The notes under the pieces are model-generated. The model had not been told where the DNA came from. It did no database searches and saw only the letters and a program-made list of their open reading frames with translations. The position numbers and the translations under genes were made by a program. Of a stretch of DNA of 64,000 bases, positions 42,448-53,800 are shown piece by piece (the first letter of the stretch is position 1; every line of letters begins with the position of its first letter). The stretch comes from Vibrio renipiscarius (lineage in GTDB: Bacteria > Pseudomonadota > Gammaproteobacteria > Enterobacterales > Vibrionaceae), in assembly GCF_000827885.1 (NCBI RefSeq), contig NZ_JTKH01000024.1, positions 682,001 to 746,000 on the forward strand, given 5' to 3'.

Positions 42448-45087
42448 ATGACTACATCACGCGTTCATATTACTCCACACATGCACTGGGATCGTGAATG
42501 GTATTTCACTACTGAAGAGTCACGCATTCTTCTAATCAATAACATGGAAGAAATCATGCAGCGTCTAGAAAATGACCCTGCATACAAATACTACGTTCTA
42601 GATGGCCAAACCGCGGTATTGGAAGACTACTTTGCCATCAAGCCAGAAAACAAAGAACGTGTGAAAGCGTTGGTACAATCGGGCAAGTTGATTGTTGGTC
42701 CTTGGTACTCACAAACGGATACGATGCAAGTATCGGGTGAGTCGATTGTGCGTAACATGCTTTATGGTATTCGTGACTGCCTAGAATTGGGCGAAGCGAT
42801 GAAAATCGGTTACTTGCCAGATTCATTCTCAATGAGCTCGCAACTGCCGATGATTTATAACGGTTTTGGCATTGATCGTGCGATGTTCTGGCGCGGCTGT
42901 TCTGAGCGTCACGGCACGGACAAAACGGAATTTATTTGGCAATCAAACGACGGCAGTGAAGTGACTGCGCAAGTATTACCACTAGGTTATGCAATTGGTA
43001 AGTACTTACCGCAAGATGAAAAAGGCCTGCGTGATCGTTTAGACAAATACTTCCCAGTGCTAGAAAAACCATCGGTAACAAAAGATATCTTGCTACCGAA
43101 TGGCCACGATCAAATGCCAATTCAAAATGACATCTTTGAAGTTATGGACACCCTTCGTGAAATCTACCCAGATCGCGAATTTGTGATGAGTCGCTACGAA
43201 GAAGTGTTTGAGCGTATTGAAGCGATGCGTGATCAATTAGACACGGTGAAAGGCGAGTTCAACGACGGTAAATACATGCGTGTTCACCGCACTATCTCTT
43301 CAACGCGTATGGACATCAAACTGATCCACGCAGAAGTAGAAAACAAGATTGTTAACATTCTTGAGCCACTGGCGTCTATCGCTTGGAGCCTAGGTTTTGA
43401 ATACCACCATGGTCTCATCGAGAAAATGTGGAAAGAGAGCATGAAGAACCACGCTCATGACTCGATTGGTTGCTGCTGTTCAGACAAAGTACACGCAGAA
43501 ATCCTCAACCGCTACATCCTTGCCGATGACATGGCGACCAACCTAATCAACTTCTACAAACGTAAGATTGTTGACCACATGCCAGCACGTGAAGGTTGTG
43601 ACAAGCTAGCGCTATTTAACCTGTCGCCATACGCTCGTGAAGAAGTGATCAACACGACGATCACTATCCGTGCAAACGACTTTAATCTATTTGATGATAA
43701 CGGCAACGCGATTGAATACTTCATTCAAGACCAACGTGTGATTGACCCAGGTAAAATCGACCGTCAAATCGTGCACTACGGTAACTATGACCCATTCATC
43801 GAATACGATATTCAAATTAAGCACACTGTACCTGCAATGGGCTTTACTACGCTGCACATTGAAGCCAACAGCAAAGGCAAACAAAAAATCGCTGAGCAAG
43901 GCGAGCACGTTCTAGAGAACGACTTCTACCGTATCAATGTGAATACCAACGGTACGCTAACGATTTTTGATAAAGAAACACAGCATACTTACGACCAAGC
44001 CCTGCGCATCGAAGACGGTTCAGACGATGGCGATGAGTACGATTACTCACCATCACGTCAAGAATGGTTACTGTACTCAGACGAATTTGCTGCGCAAACC
44101 GAGATCAAGCACGAAGGCTTCCAATCGGTTGCAAACATCAAACTACGCATGGCGGTACCAGCGAACCTGCAAGAGCGTGAAGAGCGCACAGGTCAAAATG
44201 GTTTCTTAGATGTCGATTGCCAAGTGGTTCTGAAACAAGGCCGCCGTCGCATTGAAGTGCGTATGGAGCTAGACAACCAAGCGGATGACCACCGTGTTCG
44301 CGTACTTATCCCAACACCATTCGTTTCAGAAACCGTGGTTGCGGATAACCAATTTGGTTTGATTACTCGCCCAACCAACGATCCAGCAATGGCAGTGTGG
44401 GAGCAAGAGGGCTGGAAAGAAGCGCCAGTGCCGGTTTACCAGTTGATGAACTTTGCTGCGGTTGAAAACGCAGCTGGTGGCATGGCATTGATGACGAACG
44501 GTCTGCGTGAGTTTGAGATTATCTCGAGCAAAGATAACGAACAACGTGACACGTTTGCCCTAACGCTACTGCGTGGTGTCGGCACACTAGGTAAAGAAGA
44601 GCTGCTGCTGCGTCCGGGCCGTCCTTCAGGGATTAAGATCCCAACACCAGATTCGCAAACTCGCGGCAAGATTGTTTGCCAGTTTAGCTTGTTCGGTTAC
44701 CAAGGTGATCACATCAGCGCGAACGTGATGGCGGAAGCACGTGACAATGTCACGCCAATTCAGTGTTACAACAAGATCCCATACAACGCGATGAAGCTGA
44801 ATGTGGGTGAGCAAAACAAACCACTGACTTACAGCTTGCTAGAAAAAGAGCAACGCGGCGCGGTTCTGAGTGTGTTGAAGAAAGCGGAAGACGAGCAAGG
44901 CTTAGTGATTCGCGTCTACAACCCGGCGGAAAGCGGCGATGTTGAAGATGCGGTGCGCTTCACTCAAGCGACAACGTCATGGCAGCAAGTGAGCCTTGAT
45001 GAGAACCCAATCGCGGAGGCACAAGCCGATACCCGCTTTGGTGTGCTTAAACCTTGCCAGGCGAAATCTTTCCTAGTGAAGTTCTAA
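42448..45087 (+). CDS. mngB: Mannosylglycerate hydrolase (GH38 alpha-mannosidase)
   Basis: The 879-residue cytoplasmic protein (E. coli MngB: 877) opens with [13 protein letters not shown], the zinc-binding HxD pair of GH38, and has the nucleophile in [11 protein letters not shown] (Asp125). It cleaves 2-O-(6-phospho-mannosyl)-D-glycerate to mannose 6-phosphate and glycerate. Codon pattern and lack of a signal peptide agree. A strong terminator after the gene (45098) separates it from the next two pathway genes, so those may be partly or independently transcribed. Confidence 0.93.
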   Translation: MTTSRVHITPHMHWDREWYFTTEESRILLINNMEEIMQRLENDPAYKYYVLDGQTAVLEDYFAIKPENKERVKALVQSGKLIVGPWYSQTDTMQVSGESIVRNMLYGIRDCLELGEAMKIGYLPDSFSMSSQLPMIYNGFGIDRAMFWRGCSERHGTDKTEFIWQSNDGSEVTAQVLPLGYAIGKYLPQDEKGLRDRLDKYFPVLEKPSVTKDILLPNGHDQMPIQNDIFEVMDTLREIYPDREFVMSRYEEVFERIEAMRDQLDTVKGEFNDGKYMRVHRTISSTRMDIKLIHAEVENKIVNILEPLASIAWSLGFEYHHGLIEKMWKESMKNHAHDSIGCCCSDKVHAEILNRYILADDMATNLINFYKRKIVDHMPAREGCDKLALFNLSPYAREEVINTTITIRANDFNLFDDNGNAIEYFIQDQRVIDPGKIDRQIVHYGNYDPFIEYDIQIKHTVPAMGFTTLHIEANSKGKQKIAEQGEHVLENDFYRINVNTNGTLTIFDKETQHTYDQALRIEDGSDDGDEYDYSPSRQEWLLYSDEFAAQTEIKHEGFQSVANIKLRMAVPANLQEREERTGQNGFLDVDCQVVLKQGRRRIEVRMELDNQADDHRVRVLIPTPFVSETVVADNQFGLITRPTNDPAMAVWEQEGWKEAPVPVYQLMNFAAVENAAGGMALMTNGLREFEIISSKDNEQRDTFALTLLRGVGTLGKEELLLRPGRPSGIKIPTPDSQTRGKIVCQFSLFGYQGDHISANVMAEARDNVTPIQCYNKIPYNAMKLNVGEQNKPLTYSLLEKEQRGAVLSVLKKAEDEQGLVIRVYNPAESGDVEDAVRFTQATTSWQQVSLDENPIAEAQADTRFGVLKPCQAKSFLVKF

Positions 45088-45097
45088 GCCTAAAATT

Positions 45098-45137
45098 AAC
45101 TCCGCACATTGCCTCATGAATGTGCGGAGTTTTTTTT
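45098..45137 (+). terminator. Strong Rho-independent terminator after mngB
   Basis: AACTCCGCACATT (45098-45110) pairs with AATGTGCGGAGTT (45119-45131), 8-nt loop, followed by eight T (45130-45137). Confidence 0.93.
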
Positions 45138-45210
45138 CGTATTGTAAAACGGCATTGCATAAAAAATCCTACATAAGAAACCTCCCATATAAAAAGCGAG
45201 GATGAACAAG

Positions 45211-46371
45211 ATGAAAATTGTTATCGCACCTGACTCATTTAAAGAATCGCTCAGCGCAAAGCAAGTCTGCCAAGCGATCGAAAATGGCTTTAAAGAGACT
45301 TTCCCGCACGCAGATTACCATCACTTGCCATTGGCCGATGGTGGCGAAGGAACGGTTGACGTATTAATGCAAGGCTTAACCGGTGAGCGCAAAGCGTCAT
45401 TGGTAGAAGGCCCGCTAGGCGAACGTGTTTATGCACATTGGGCATTGCTCGATGAAGGCAAAACGGCATTGATTGAAATCGCGGCGGCATCTGGCTTGGA
45501 CTTAACGCAACCAGAACAGCGTAACCCGCTGATCACCTCGACTTACGGGACGGGCGAGTTGATTAAAGAAGCGCTCGATGCGGGTGTGGATAAAATTCTA
45601 CTCGGGTTAGGCGGCAGTGCCACTAACGATGGTGGTGCGGGTATTGCTCAAGCATTGGGCGCACGTTTACTTGATGCTCAAGGCAATGAATTGAGCACAG
45701 GTGGCGCAGCCCTTGAGCAGATCGCCTCGATTGATCTGACAGATATCCATCCTCGTTGCCAAGAGGTTGAACTCATCGTGGCTTGTGATGTGTCAAATCC
45801 ACTGTGCGGTGAGATGGGCGCAAGCTCTGTGTTTGGTCCGCAAAAAGGGGCATCTCCTGAAATGGTGGCCATGCTCGACAGCGCATTGGCACAATTTGCC
45901 ATGATCGCCGCCCCTTACAATGGCATGAATCACCAACAAAGCCCGGGTTTCGGTGCTGCAGGCGGTGCGCCGCTTGGTTTGTCATTACTGTTTAACTTGC
46001 ACCTGCAATCGGGTATTGAAATGGTGTTGGATGTGCTCAATGCGGATGAGTTGCTTCATAACGCCGATTTGGTGATCACCGGCGAAGGGCAAATGGACAA
46101 CCAAACCCTGCAAGGAAAAACGCCATTTGGGATTGCTAAGCGTGCGAACGCGCGCGGTATTCCCGTGATTGGCATCGCCGGATCATTGGGCCAAGATGTT
46201 GAAGCGCTCTACGAGCGAATGGATTCCCTGTTTGGCACGGTACGTTCACCACAAGCATTGCCACAGGTTCTAACTGAGGCGGAAGCCAACTTAACCCGCA
46301 CAGCACGTAACATCGCGGCCACGCTTTACTTAGGCCAAAAGCTAGCAAAGAGAGAGAACCATCATGACTAA
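45211..46371 (+). CDS. garK: Glycerate 2-kinase (GarK/GlxK class)
   Basis: The 386-residue protein begins MKIVIAPDSFKESLSAKQVC and has GLGGSATNDGGAG, the class II glycerate kinase signatures. It phosphorylates glycerate, here the product of MngB, to 2-phosphoglycerate. ATG 45211 is preferred because GAGG lies about nine bases before it; ATG 45202 would abut that site. Its stop overlaps manA by eight bases. GlxK is a close paralogue with the same activity. The context argues for a role in mannosylglycerate use. Confidence 0.88.
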   Translation: MKIVIAPDSFKESLSAKQVCQAIENGFKETFPHADYHHLPLADGGEGTVDVLMQGLTGERKASLVEGPLGERVYAHWALLDEGKTALIEIAAASGLDLTQPEQRNPLITSTYGTGELIKEALDAGVDKILLGLGGSATNDGGAGIAQALGARLLDAQGNELSTGGAALEQIASIDLTDIHPRCQEVELIVACDVSNPLCGEMGASSVFGPQKGASPEMVAMLDSALAQFAMIAAPYNGMNHQQSPGFGAAGGAPLGLSLLFNLHLQSGIEMVLDVLNADELLHNADLVITGEGQMDNQTLQGKTPFGIAKRANARGIPVIGIAGSLGQDVEALYERMDSLFGTVRSPQALPQVLTEAEANLTRTARNIAATLYLGQKLAKRENHHD

Positions 46372-47557
46372 GGCGCTATTGAAGCTCGATAACGTTATCC
46401 AAAATTATATTTGGGGCAGCAAAACTGCGATTGGTGAGCTGTTTGGTATTGCCAATCCAACCGATCAACCTCAGGCTGAAATTTGGATGGGAGCCCACCC
46501 AAACGGGTGTTCTCGTGTGGCTGAAACGGGCATGCTGTTGTCTGATTTGATTGCGCAAGATCCACATGGCGTACTGGGTGGCTATACGGTTGAGCGCTTT
46601 GGTGAATTGCCTTATCTCTTCAAAGTCTTGTCGGCGGAAAAGCCATTGTCAGTTCAAGTGCATCCTTGCAAAGCCAAAGCGATTGAGGGGTTTGCGAGAG
46701 AGAATGCGCAAGGCATTGAGCTTGGGGCTGGAAACCGCAATTACAAAGATCCCAACCATAAGCCTGAGCTGGTTTATGCGTTAACCTTTTATAAAGCGAT
46801 GAATGGTTTTCGTCCTGTCGCGGATATCGTCTCCCTATTTAACCAAGCCGGAGTAGAGACGCTGCGCACGGAAATTGATGCTTTGCATGCTAATCCTAGC
46901 TCGGAAGCATTATCCGCCTTTTTTACGGTCGTGATGAATCTGTCTGGTGAGCGCAAACAGCAGGCGATCGCAGAGTTATTAGCCACGGTTAATCGCGCGG
47001 CAAAAACCGCACGCGCGCGCGAGGCGTTTGAGCTGATCAAAGAATTTAGCCAAGAGTACGCGGATGACATCGGTTTATTTTCGCCATTACTGCTAAACGT
47101 AATAGAGCTTGAACCGGGCGAAGCAATGTTCTTGCATGCTGAAACACCACACGCTTACGTGAAAGGAACGGGCTTAGAAATCATGGCCAACTCGGATAAC
47201 GTATTACGTGCCGGCTTAACGCCGAAATATATGGATGTGGCTGAGCTGATTGATAACACTCTGTTCCATTCGATTGCGCCGGACGACATCAAACTCGCCC
47301 CTTATCAAAGCGACAACAAATTGAGCTACCCGATCCCTGTCGATGACTTTGGTTTTGACATCATGGCGGCGAGTGCACAGAGCAAATCGCAATACGTGCG
47401 TGGTGCCGAAATTGTCATGTGTATTGATGGCGATGTGGTGTTGCAAAGCGGCGATGAAGAAGTGCGTTTGATCGCGGGAGAATCGGCGTTTATTTGCCAT
47501 CATGCCAAGGTTTATCACTACCAAGGTGAAGGTACATTAGCGCGAGCATTTAACTGA
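46364..47557 (+). CDS. manA: Mannose-6-phosphate isomerase, class I
   Basis: The 397-residue protein has the type I PMI zinc site: the QVHPCKAKA segment and EHIELGAG-like region (IELGAGNRNYKDPNHKPE), and the C-terminal signature HAYVKGTGLEIMANSDNVLRAG. It converts mannose 6-phosphate, the other MngB product, to fructose 6-phosphate. It overlaps garK by 8 bp, so expression is coupled. Vibrio genomes usually hold another manA; this copy is probably dedicated. A terminator follows at 47680. Confidence 0.92.
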   Translation: MTKALLKLDNVIQNYIWGSKTAIGELFGIANPTDQPQAEIWMGAHPNGCSRVAETGMLLSDLIAQDPHGVLGGYTVERFGELPYLFKVLSAEKPLSVQVHPCKAKAIEGFARENAQGIELGAGNRNYKDPNHKPELVYALTFYKAMNGFRPVADIVSLFNQAGVETLRTEIDALHANPSSEALSAFFTVVMNLSGERKQQAIAELLATVNRAAKTARAREAFELIKEFSQEYADDIGLFSPLLLNVIELEPGEAMFLHAETPHAYVKGTGLEIMANSDNVLRAGLTPKYMDVAELIDNTLFHSIAPDDIKLAPYQSDNKLSYPIPVDDFGFDIMAASAQSKSQYVRGAEIVMCIDGDVVLQSGDEEVRLIAGESAFICHHAKVYHYQGEGTLARAFN

Positions 47558-47679
47558 TCGCGTGACTTTTACTGATGAAGCCCCCAACGGTTTCAGCGTG
47601 TTTGAACATGAATGTCGTTGAAGCCGTTAAGCATGAACACCACGTTCCCCCTCGTGTTGTTTTATGCTTGAAAGAATTT

Positions 47680-47706
47680 AGCCCGTCTTTATGAAGGGCT
47701 TTTTTT
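47680..47706 (+). terminator. Terminator after manA
   Basis: AGCCC (47680-47684) pairs with GGGCT (47696-47700), and six T follow on the plus strand. The stem is short but the T-tract is good. Confidence 0.7.
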
Positions 47707-47768
47707 GTCTATTCTGGCTTAAGCGCATATCAGCGCTTTTCACACTATCCGCCTTTTTCGCACGGCGC

Positions 47769-49058
47769 TTAGCACTGCTTTTCAAACAAGGCTAAGCAGC
47801 CCGGTTGACCTGTTACGTCACGATTGTTGAGTAAGCTTGATTGCCAGCCATAACTCTTACCAATACGACTGACAATGATGAGCCCAAGACCATGATCTAT
47901 TGTCGTGTCACTGTGCAAGCCAATGCCGCTATCACAGACCGAAATACGCTCTGAACTGATGCGTACAGTAATGCTCCCTTGCACGGTAAAGCGAATGGCA
48001 TTTTCAATATAGTTTTTGAGCACCATGTTCACGAGCGTGAGCGGCATATTAAGGCGGGTGTTGGGGGCTATTTCTAAGGAGAGCGTGACGCCACTGGCCA
48101 ACATTTGTTGGTATTTTGATAAGTCGATACAGGCTTCATCGATCACCGTTACAATGGATTCTGTTGACGCGTTTTCCTGTTTGACGATATTCAGCAAAGC
48201 CTCGACGGTCTCTTTCATGCCATTGGTTGCGGAGAGAATACGCTGGCGCTGCTTCGCTTGAAAGTCTTTATCATCAGGTTTCATTGCTTGCAATTCTGCG
48301 GCGCTAAGGACGATAGATATCGGTGTTTTGAGCTCGTGGCTGGCGTATTTGGCAAACATCAATTCTTGCTTGGCGACACGATCTTTCATGCTTGAATATT
48401 GGTTGAGGTGGTCGGTTAACTGTTTGAGTTCATCAACCGAGTGCGCAGGCACCGTAAAATTTTCCGATGCTTGTTCACGTAGTTGGTGGCTGAGATCTGA
48501 GATTGGTAACATGAGTCGATCGAACACGCGCTTGAGTGCAATACGCAAGACAATGATCAAAAACATCATGAGCAATGTCGAAATCATCATCAGTACATTC
48601 CAGTTGTCATCCCATAAGTCCATTTTAAACGAGTTGATAGTGATGTAGGTTTGAATGTTATTCCCTTGATAGTCGAAGGCAAAATGGTAGGCCACCACGC
48701 CCGGCTGAATAAAGTGTTCGGCACTAAACTTGAACTCATAATTCAGCCGGTCAACGCTATTGAGCGCGATTGGCGCGAGCGCACGCAGTTGCTCGGTAAA
48801 GTCACTCTCACCGTAGTAGACGGTCACATATTCAGAGATCTCTAAACGGGTGCGTGGAGAGAGTCGATAAACTTGTTCAGCAATGCCTTGAAAGGATTTT
48901 AGGTGATCTTCAGTTTGGGCTTCTTCTTGCCAAACAAGCCGCAGTGAAAAGGCAAAGAAGACAAAAAATGAAGAAATCAGAGCAATCAGCGCAAATATGC
49001 GCATGGTGCGGATTCTGACCTCTTCAATTGAATTGCCAAGCTTAGCGAAAATATTCAT
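47769..49058 (-). CDS. Sensor histidine kinase
   Basis: The ~429-residue membrane protein has a first helix at about 19-42 and a second at about 154-175 flanking a ~110-residue periplasmic sensor that matches no domain I recognise. The HisKA box ASHELKTPISIVL has the phosphorylated His241, an N-box KNYIENAIRF follows, then DSGIGLHSD and GLGLIIVSRIG. HAMP is not clear. The gene follows its response regulator by 27 bp. Divergent from an RND pump operon, so it probably senses an envelope stress or an efflux substrate. ATG 49058 is preferred. Confidence 0.88.
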   Translation of the reverse strand: MNIFAKLGNSIEEVRIRTMRIFALIALISSFFVFFAFSLRLVWQEEAQTEDHLKSFQGIAEQVYRLSPRTRLEISEYVTVYYGESDFTEQLRALAPIALNSVDRLNYEFKFSAEHFIQPGVVAYHFAFDYQGNNIQTYITINSFKMDLWDDNWNVLMMISTLLMMFLIIVLRIALKRVFDRLMLPISDLSHQLREQASENFTVPAHSVDELKQLTDHLNQYSSMKDRVAKQELMFAKYASHELKTPISIVLSAAELQAMKPDDKDFQAKQRQRILSATNGMKETVEALLNIVKQENASTESIVTVIDEACIDLSKYQQMLASGVTLSLEIAPNTRLNMPLTLVNMVLKNYIENAIRFTVQGSITVRISSERISVCDSGIGLHSDTTIDHGLGLIIVSRIGKSYGWQSSLLNNRDVTGQPGCLALFEKQC

Positions 49059-49085
49059 ACAGGGGATGGCTCGCAATGAGAGTCG

Positions 49086-49781
49086 TTAATCATCACGACT
49101 CGGTAAAACTAATTGAAAACCAGTTTTGGGAACGGTTTTCAGCATGGCAAACTCGAACGGTTTATCAAGCACATTGCGCAGCAAGTAAATGTGGCAACGC
49201 AGCACGTCGTTATCCGGGATTTCATCTCCCCAAAGCAGGTGGCTCAAGTACTCTCTTGAGACCACGTCGCCCTTCGCTTTTACCAGAGTACAGAGGATTT
49301 GGTGCAGGATGGGCGTGAGGATTAGCCGTTGACCGTTGCGAGAGGCGGTTCTTGTTTTCTCATCAATGGCGATCTCGCCATAGCTCAGCGTTGTCTTAGC
49401 GACTAAGCCCTTATGGCGTTTGATGAGAGCGCTCAGGCGAGCCTCAAGTTCAAGGAATTGAAACGGTTTAGAGACGAAATCATCCGCACCACAATCAAAG
49501 CTATTTAATAGATCTTGCTGCCCATTCAAGGCAGTTAGCATCAAAATCGGCGTTGTTATGCCGTTTTTACGCAAATTTTCTGCTATTTGCATGCCATCCA
49601 TTTTGGGCAGCATTACATCCAAAATAATGGCATCAAAATCATGATGCATGGCCAATTCAAACCCAAGCTCACCATCGGCCGCAAAATCGGCAATCGCTTC
49701 CTTAATGTCTAGAAAATCGGCGAGGGTGCCTTGTAATTCGAGATTGTCTTCAACAACCAGAATTCGACTTTGTTTGAGCAT
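49086..49781 (-). CDS. OmpR-family response regulator
   Basis: The 231-residue protein has a receiver domain with phospho-acceptor Asp55 in IILDVMLPKMDG and Lys105 in DDFVSKPF, and an OmpR winged helix at about 130-225 (LTPILHQILCTLV; DNDVLRCHIYLLRNVLDKPF). It is first in its operon, before the kinase gene, and faces the RND operon across 280 bp. It should control that operon. No direct-repeat operator is evident enough to name. Confidence 0.9.
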   Translation of the reverse strand: MLKQSRILVVEDNLELQGTLADFLDIKEAIADFAADGELGFELAMHHDFDAIILDVMLPKMDGMQIAENLRKNGITTPILMLTALNGQQDLLNSFDCGADDFVSKPFQFLELEARLSALIKRHKGLVAKTTLSYGEIAIDEKTRTASRNGQRLILTPILHQILCTLVKAKGDVVSREYLSHLLWGDEIPDNDVLRCHIYLLRNVLDKPFEFAMLKTVPKTGFQLVLPSRDD

Positions 49782-50061
49782 CGGTAGTGTCCTTGTTAAA
49801 GCGATAGCGCGGTTTTAATGCCGTTAGAATACGGTTTGTTTTGTCGAATTTACGTCAAATGGGCGCTCTCTTTCCGAAATAAAAACGGGCTGACGTTCTT
49901 CCCTCGCCATTCGTTCTTTCTCGCGCTCAGACTGTGGGCTATTACAGCATAAAATACACCGCATTAATTTCAGGTAACGCATAGATTTCGACTTAAATTC
50001 GACAAATAGAACGCCACAATGATCGCATTAAAATGGATCGCACAAAATGCGGGGCAAAATA
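49782..50061. promoter_or_regulatory. Divergent control region: two-component system / RND operon
   Basis: About 280 bp with no gene. It must hold the promoters for the regulator and the efflux pump. No clear direct repeats or strong promoter elements were assigned. Confidence 0.4.
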
Positions 50062-50847
50062 ATGAAAACGACAATGATTGCGCTTATCGGACTGGTGTTT
50101 GCCTGCACAATTCAAGCGGCAGACTTGATAGGTTATGTGCAAGGGTTAAATAAACAAAGTGTTGTCGCTCAAGTGAATGGTGTGGTTGAAGTCGCCAATT
50201 TAGAGGTGGGTGATCGCGTGACTCAACATCAAATGCTTGTCCAAATTAAACCCAATGATTTTCAATTCAGTGTCAATAAAGCCAAAGCTCATCTCGCACT
50301 GGCTGAGGCGGATCTTGCCCTGCGCGAGGCGACATACCGCCGTTACCAAGCGTTGAGTAAAAAGAACAGCCTATCGATTGGCGAATTAGATACAGCGCGT
50401 GCGGCGTTTTTAAGCGCTCAAGCCTCGGTGATGGTGGCAAAAATCAATTACGACCAATGCCAACAAGATTTGGCGGATACGACCGTTGAAGCTCAGCTAT
50501 CCGGTTATATCGCGAGTAAGCCAACGCAGGTTGGTGCTTGGGTCAGTGAAGGGGAATTACTGTATGAGATCATCAATATCGATAAGGTGACGCTGTCTTT
50601 CATGGCGAGTGAGTATGATCTGAAATACTTTACCGTTGAGCAGAAAGTGGTGGTGTGGTCTGAAACAAACCCTGAAATAAAAATGGCAGCGAAGGTTCAG
50701 CGTATTGGTGTGGAAAAACACAATCAAACGTACCCAATATTGGTCGAAATTGACAATCACAATCATCCGTTCAAACCGGGCATGTCGGTTTATGTTTCAA
50801 CACAAATGTCGTTGTTAACTCATCCGCTGACAAAAGAGGTATGGTAA
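50062..50847 (+). CDS. RND efflux periplasmic adaptor (membrane fusion protein)
   Basis: The 261-residue protein has a signal peptide (MKTTMIALIGLVFACTIQA), a lipoyl half (VVAQVNGVVEVANLEVGDRVTQHQMLVQI), a helical hairpin (residues ~75-135), the second lipoyl half and a beta-barrel (FMASEYDLKYFTVEQKVV). It is shorter than most MFPs and lacks a distinct membrane-proximal domain. The start at ATG 50062 is chosen because GGGGC lies upstream and the peptide then reads as a signal sequence. It overlaps the RND gene (TAATG). No outer-membrane factor is encoded here, so a TolC-like protein must be shared. Confidence 0.85.
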   Translation: MKTTMIALIGLVFACTIQAADLIGYVQGLNKQSVVAQVNGVVEVANLEVGDRVTQHQMLVQIKPNDFQFSVNKAKAHLALAEADLALREATYRRYQALSKKNSLSIGELDTARAAFLSAQASVMVAKINYDQCQQDLADTTVEAQLSGYIASKPTQVGAWVSEGELLYEIINIDKVTLSFMASEYDLKYFTVEQKVVVWSETNPEIKMAAKVQRIGVEKHNQTYPILVEIDNHNHPFKPGMSVYVSTQMSLLTHPLTKEVW

Positions 50848-53800
50848 TGAATGTTTTGGCCTACTTTGCCCGCCGTCAATTTTTAGCCCGCATCATTTCC
50901 GTGATGGTCTTATTTACCGGCGCCATGTCGTTAATGCAGCTCAATTTACAAGAGTACCCTGATGTAACGATGGGCAGCGCGGAAATTGACACGTTTTACG
51001 CCGGCGCAACGGCGCAAGACGTTGAATTGAACATTACCAATCCTATCGAGAAAGAGCTTCGCTCTGTCGATGGGCTCGCCTATTTTATTTCCGAATCCTC
51101 GGAAGGGCGATCTCATATCGAGGTTGAATATCTTCCAGGCGATGATGCCAATGTGATTTTACGTGATATTCAACAAGCGGTTGATCGCGTCAGAAACTTA
51201 CCGAAAGACATCGATGCGCCGCCAGTAGTGACTCAACAAAAAACCACTTCTTTGGATGTGTATCGTTTTGGTGTCAGTGCCTCGGATAACAATCACGACG
51301 CAGCCTCATTGCAGCACTATGCCTATCAGCTTGAAAAGAAAATCAACACCGTAAGTGGGGTGGGTTCTGTCACGCTATCTGGATTTAATGACCGCGAGTT
51401 TTGGGTTGAGGTTGACCCGCAAAAAGCGCATCGCTATCAAGTCACGTACAATGAGATTGGCGCGGCGATCGAACAGCATAATTTGTCGCAATCGGGTGGC
51501 TTTGTTGAGTCTTGGAGCCAAGATCAGAAAATAGTCACGATGACGAAAGTGCAATCGACCGAGGATGTGGCCGACATCGTCATCAAAGCGCTCGATTCAG
51601 GTCAAATTGTGCGAGTCTCTGATGTGGCGACCACTCGTGATACTTTTGCTCGGGCGACGGAATCGCCGGTGATGAATGGTAAACCGGCGATTATCTTTTC
51701 GATTACGAACAGCGGTAGCGCCGATGTGGTGGCGACCATCGCCAATATTGAAGCCTTGTTAGCGAAAGAAAGTGGGCGCATCGGTGATCAATTTGTTTTC
51801 CAGACGGGGCTCGATCTTGGTCAAGATATGAGCGACAAGTTTACGATTGTCGCCACCAATGGCGCGATTGGGCTTTTGCTGGTGCTGTTGGTATTAAGCC
51901 TGATTTTGCAACGCCGCGTGGCATTTTGGGTGTCGATTTCGATTCCATTTTGTGTCTTTGGTGTGATGATGGTTTTGCCGATCATGGGGCTTAACCTCGA
52001 CAGTATTACGCTGGCAGCATTACTGCTGGTCATCGGTATTATTGTGGATGACTCAGTGATCATCGCCGAAAGTATTTTCCAAGAAAAAGAAGCCGGAAAA
52101 ACGGGTGTGGATGCGGCCGTATCGGGCACGATAAAGGTGATTAAACCGTTGATGGCCAGCTTGGTGACGACCACACTGGTGTTTATTCCGATGTTTTTTA
52201 TCCCAGGCACCATGGGGAAAGCGGTAGCGGTTATTCCCGTTACGGTGATTGCCGCACTGCTGTTTTCTTTTTTGGAATGCACGTTGACGTTACCGGCACA
52301 CTTATCGACAACGAAATCCGCAACAGAAGCCAAACCGAGCGCAATGCAACGCGATAAATTTCAATGGCTTTCACACCATTATTTACGGCTGATCAATAAG
52401 GCTCTGAACTACAAAAAAACCGTTATCGTTTCGGCGGTCATCCTTTGCGCGGTGTCGGGTATGCTGGTGTCTACCTTAAAAGTGGATATCTTCCCCACAG
52501 AAGCGGGGAAATACATTGAAGTGTATACCGAGGTAGCAGCGGGTACACCACTAAACAAAGTGCGTGATACTCAGCAGCGTATTGAAAAAGCCATTGAATC
52601 ACTCCCCGAGTCAGAGCTGGTGAGCTATGAAATGGTCTATTCATCGCCAGTATCGCACGGCATTTTGACGCTAACGAATTATGACCAGCGAGCTCGTTCG
52701 GCTGAGCAAATTATCGCCGCGTTGAATGATCAACTGAGCTCGATTTCTAAGGCCGTTTTTATTAAGTTTTCGATTGATGCTGGTGGACCTCCTCCCGGTG
52801 AACCCGTCGAAATTCGCGTGCTTGGCGGTACGGGTAGCGAGCGTAATCAAGCGGTTGAAATGGTGATGGCATGGTTGAACAATGATGCGGGGGTGACGAG
52901 CGTTAACCACAGTGAAGCACTTAAAGATCCTCAGTTGAATATCGTGCCGCAATATCACTGGCTAGCCAAATACCACTTAACCGTGACGGATCTGTCAAAT
53001 GCGCTGCGAGTCGGGTTTGATGGTAGCAACGTGACATCGACTTGGCTTGGCGATCAGGAAGTGGATATTCGCGTTGTACTTGATGGGCGCTTTCGCGAAT
53101 TGGCGCAGCTAAAGACCACTAAAATCTATACGGCAGATGGGCTAGCGATTCCTTTAAACCGCGTCGCCACCATTGAAAAAATTGAAATCCCTCGCTTGAT
53201 CAAACATTACAACGGTGAGCGCGAAGTCACCGTGTCTGCGGCTTTGTCTGATGCTTCACTCAGTCCGCTGGCGCTCTCGAATCAATTACTCAATGAACTG
53301 GCGGGGCAATATTCAGAAAATGTGACGATAACAATCGGTGGTGAAGCAGAAAGCACCAACGAAACGATGAGTGGGTTTATGGTGGTTTTTCCTGCGGCCA
53401 TGGTCGCGATCTATTTTGTTTTGGCGGTGATGTTTCATTCGCTGTTACAACCGTTACTTGTGATGGCCGTAATACCCTTTGCGATCATCGCCTCGTTGAT
53501 GGCGCTAGTGGTGCACATGCAGGCCATGTCGCTGTTTGGCCTAATTGGCGTGTTGGGAATGACCGGTGTGGTGGTGAATAACTCGTTAGTGTTGATCAAT
53601 CGGATTAATGAACTGCGTAATGAAGGAGTGCTTGTGCAAGAGGCCGTCATTCAAGCATCGGTCAGTCGATTGCGCCCAATTATGATGACATCGATCACCA
53701 CGGTGGTCGGGCTACTGCCGCTGGCTTATGGGCTCGGTGGAACGGATGTTTTCATGGGGCCAATGTCATTAACCCTCGGCTATGGGTTGTTGTTTTCGCT

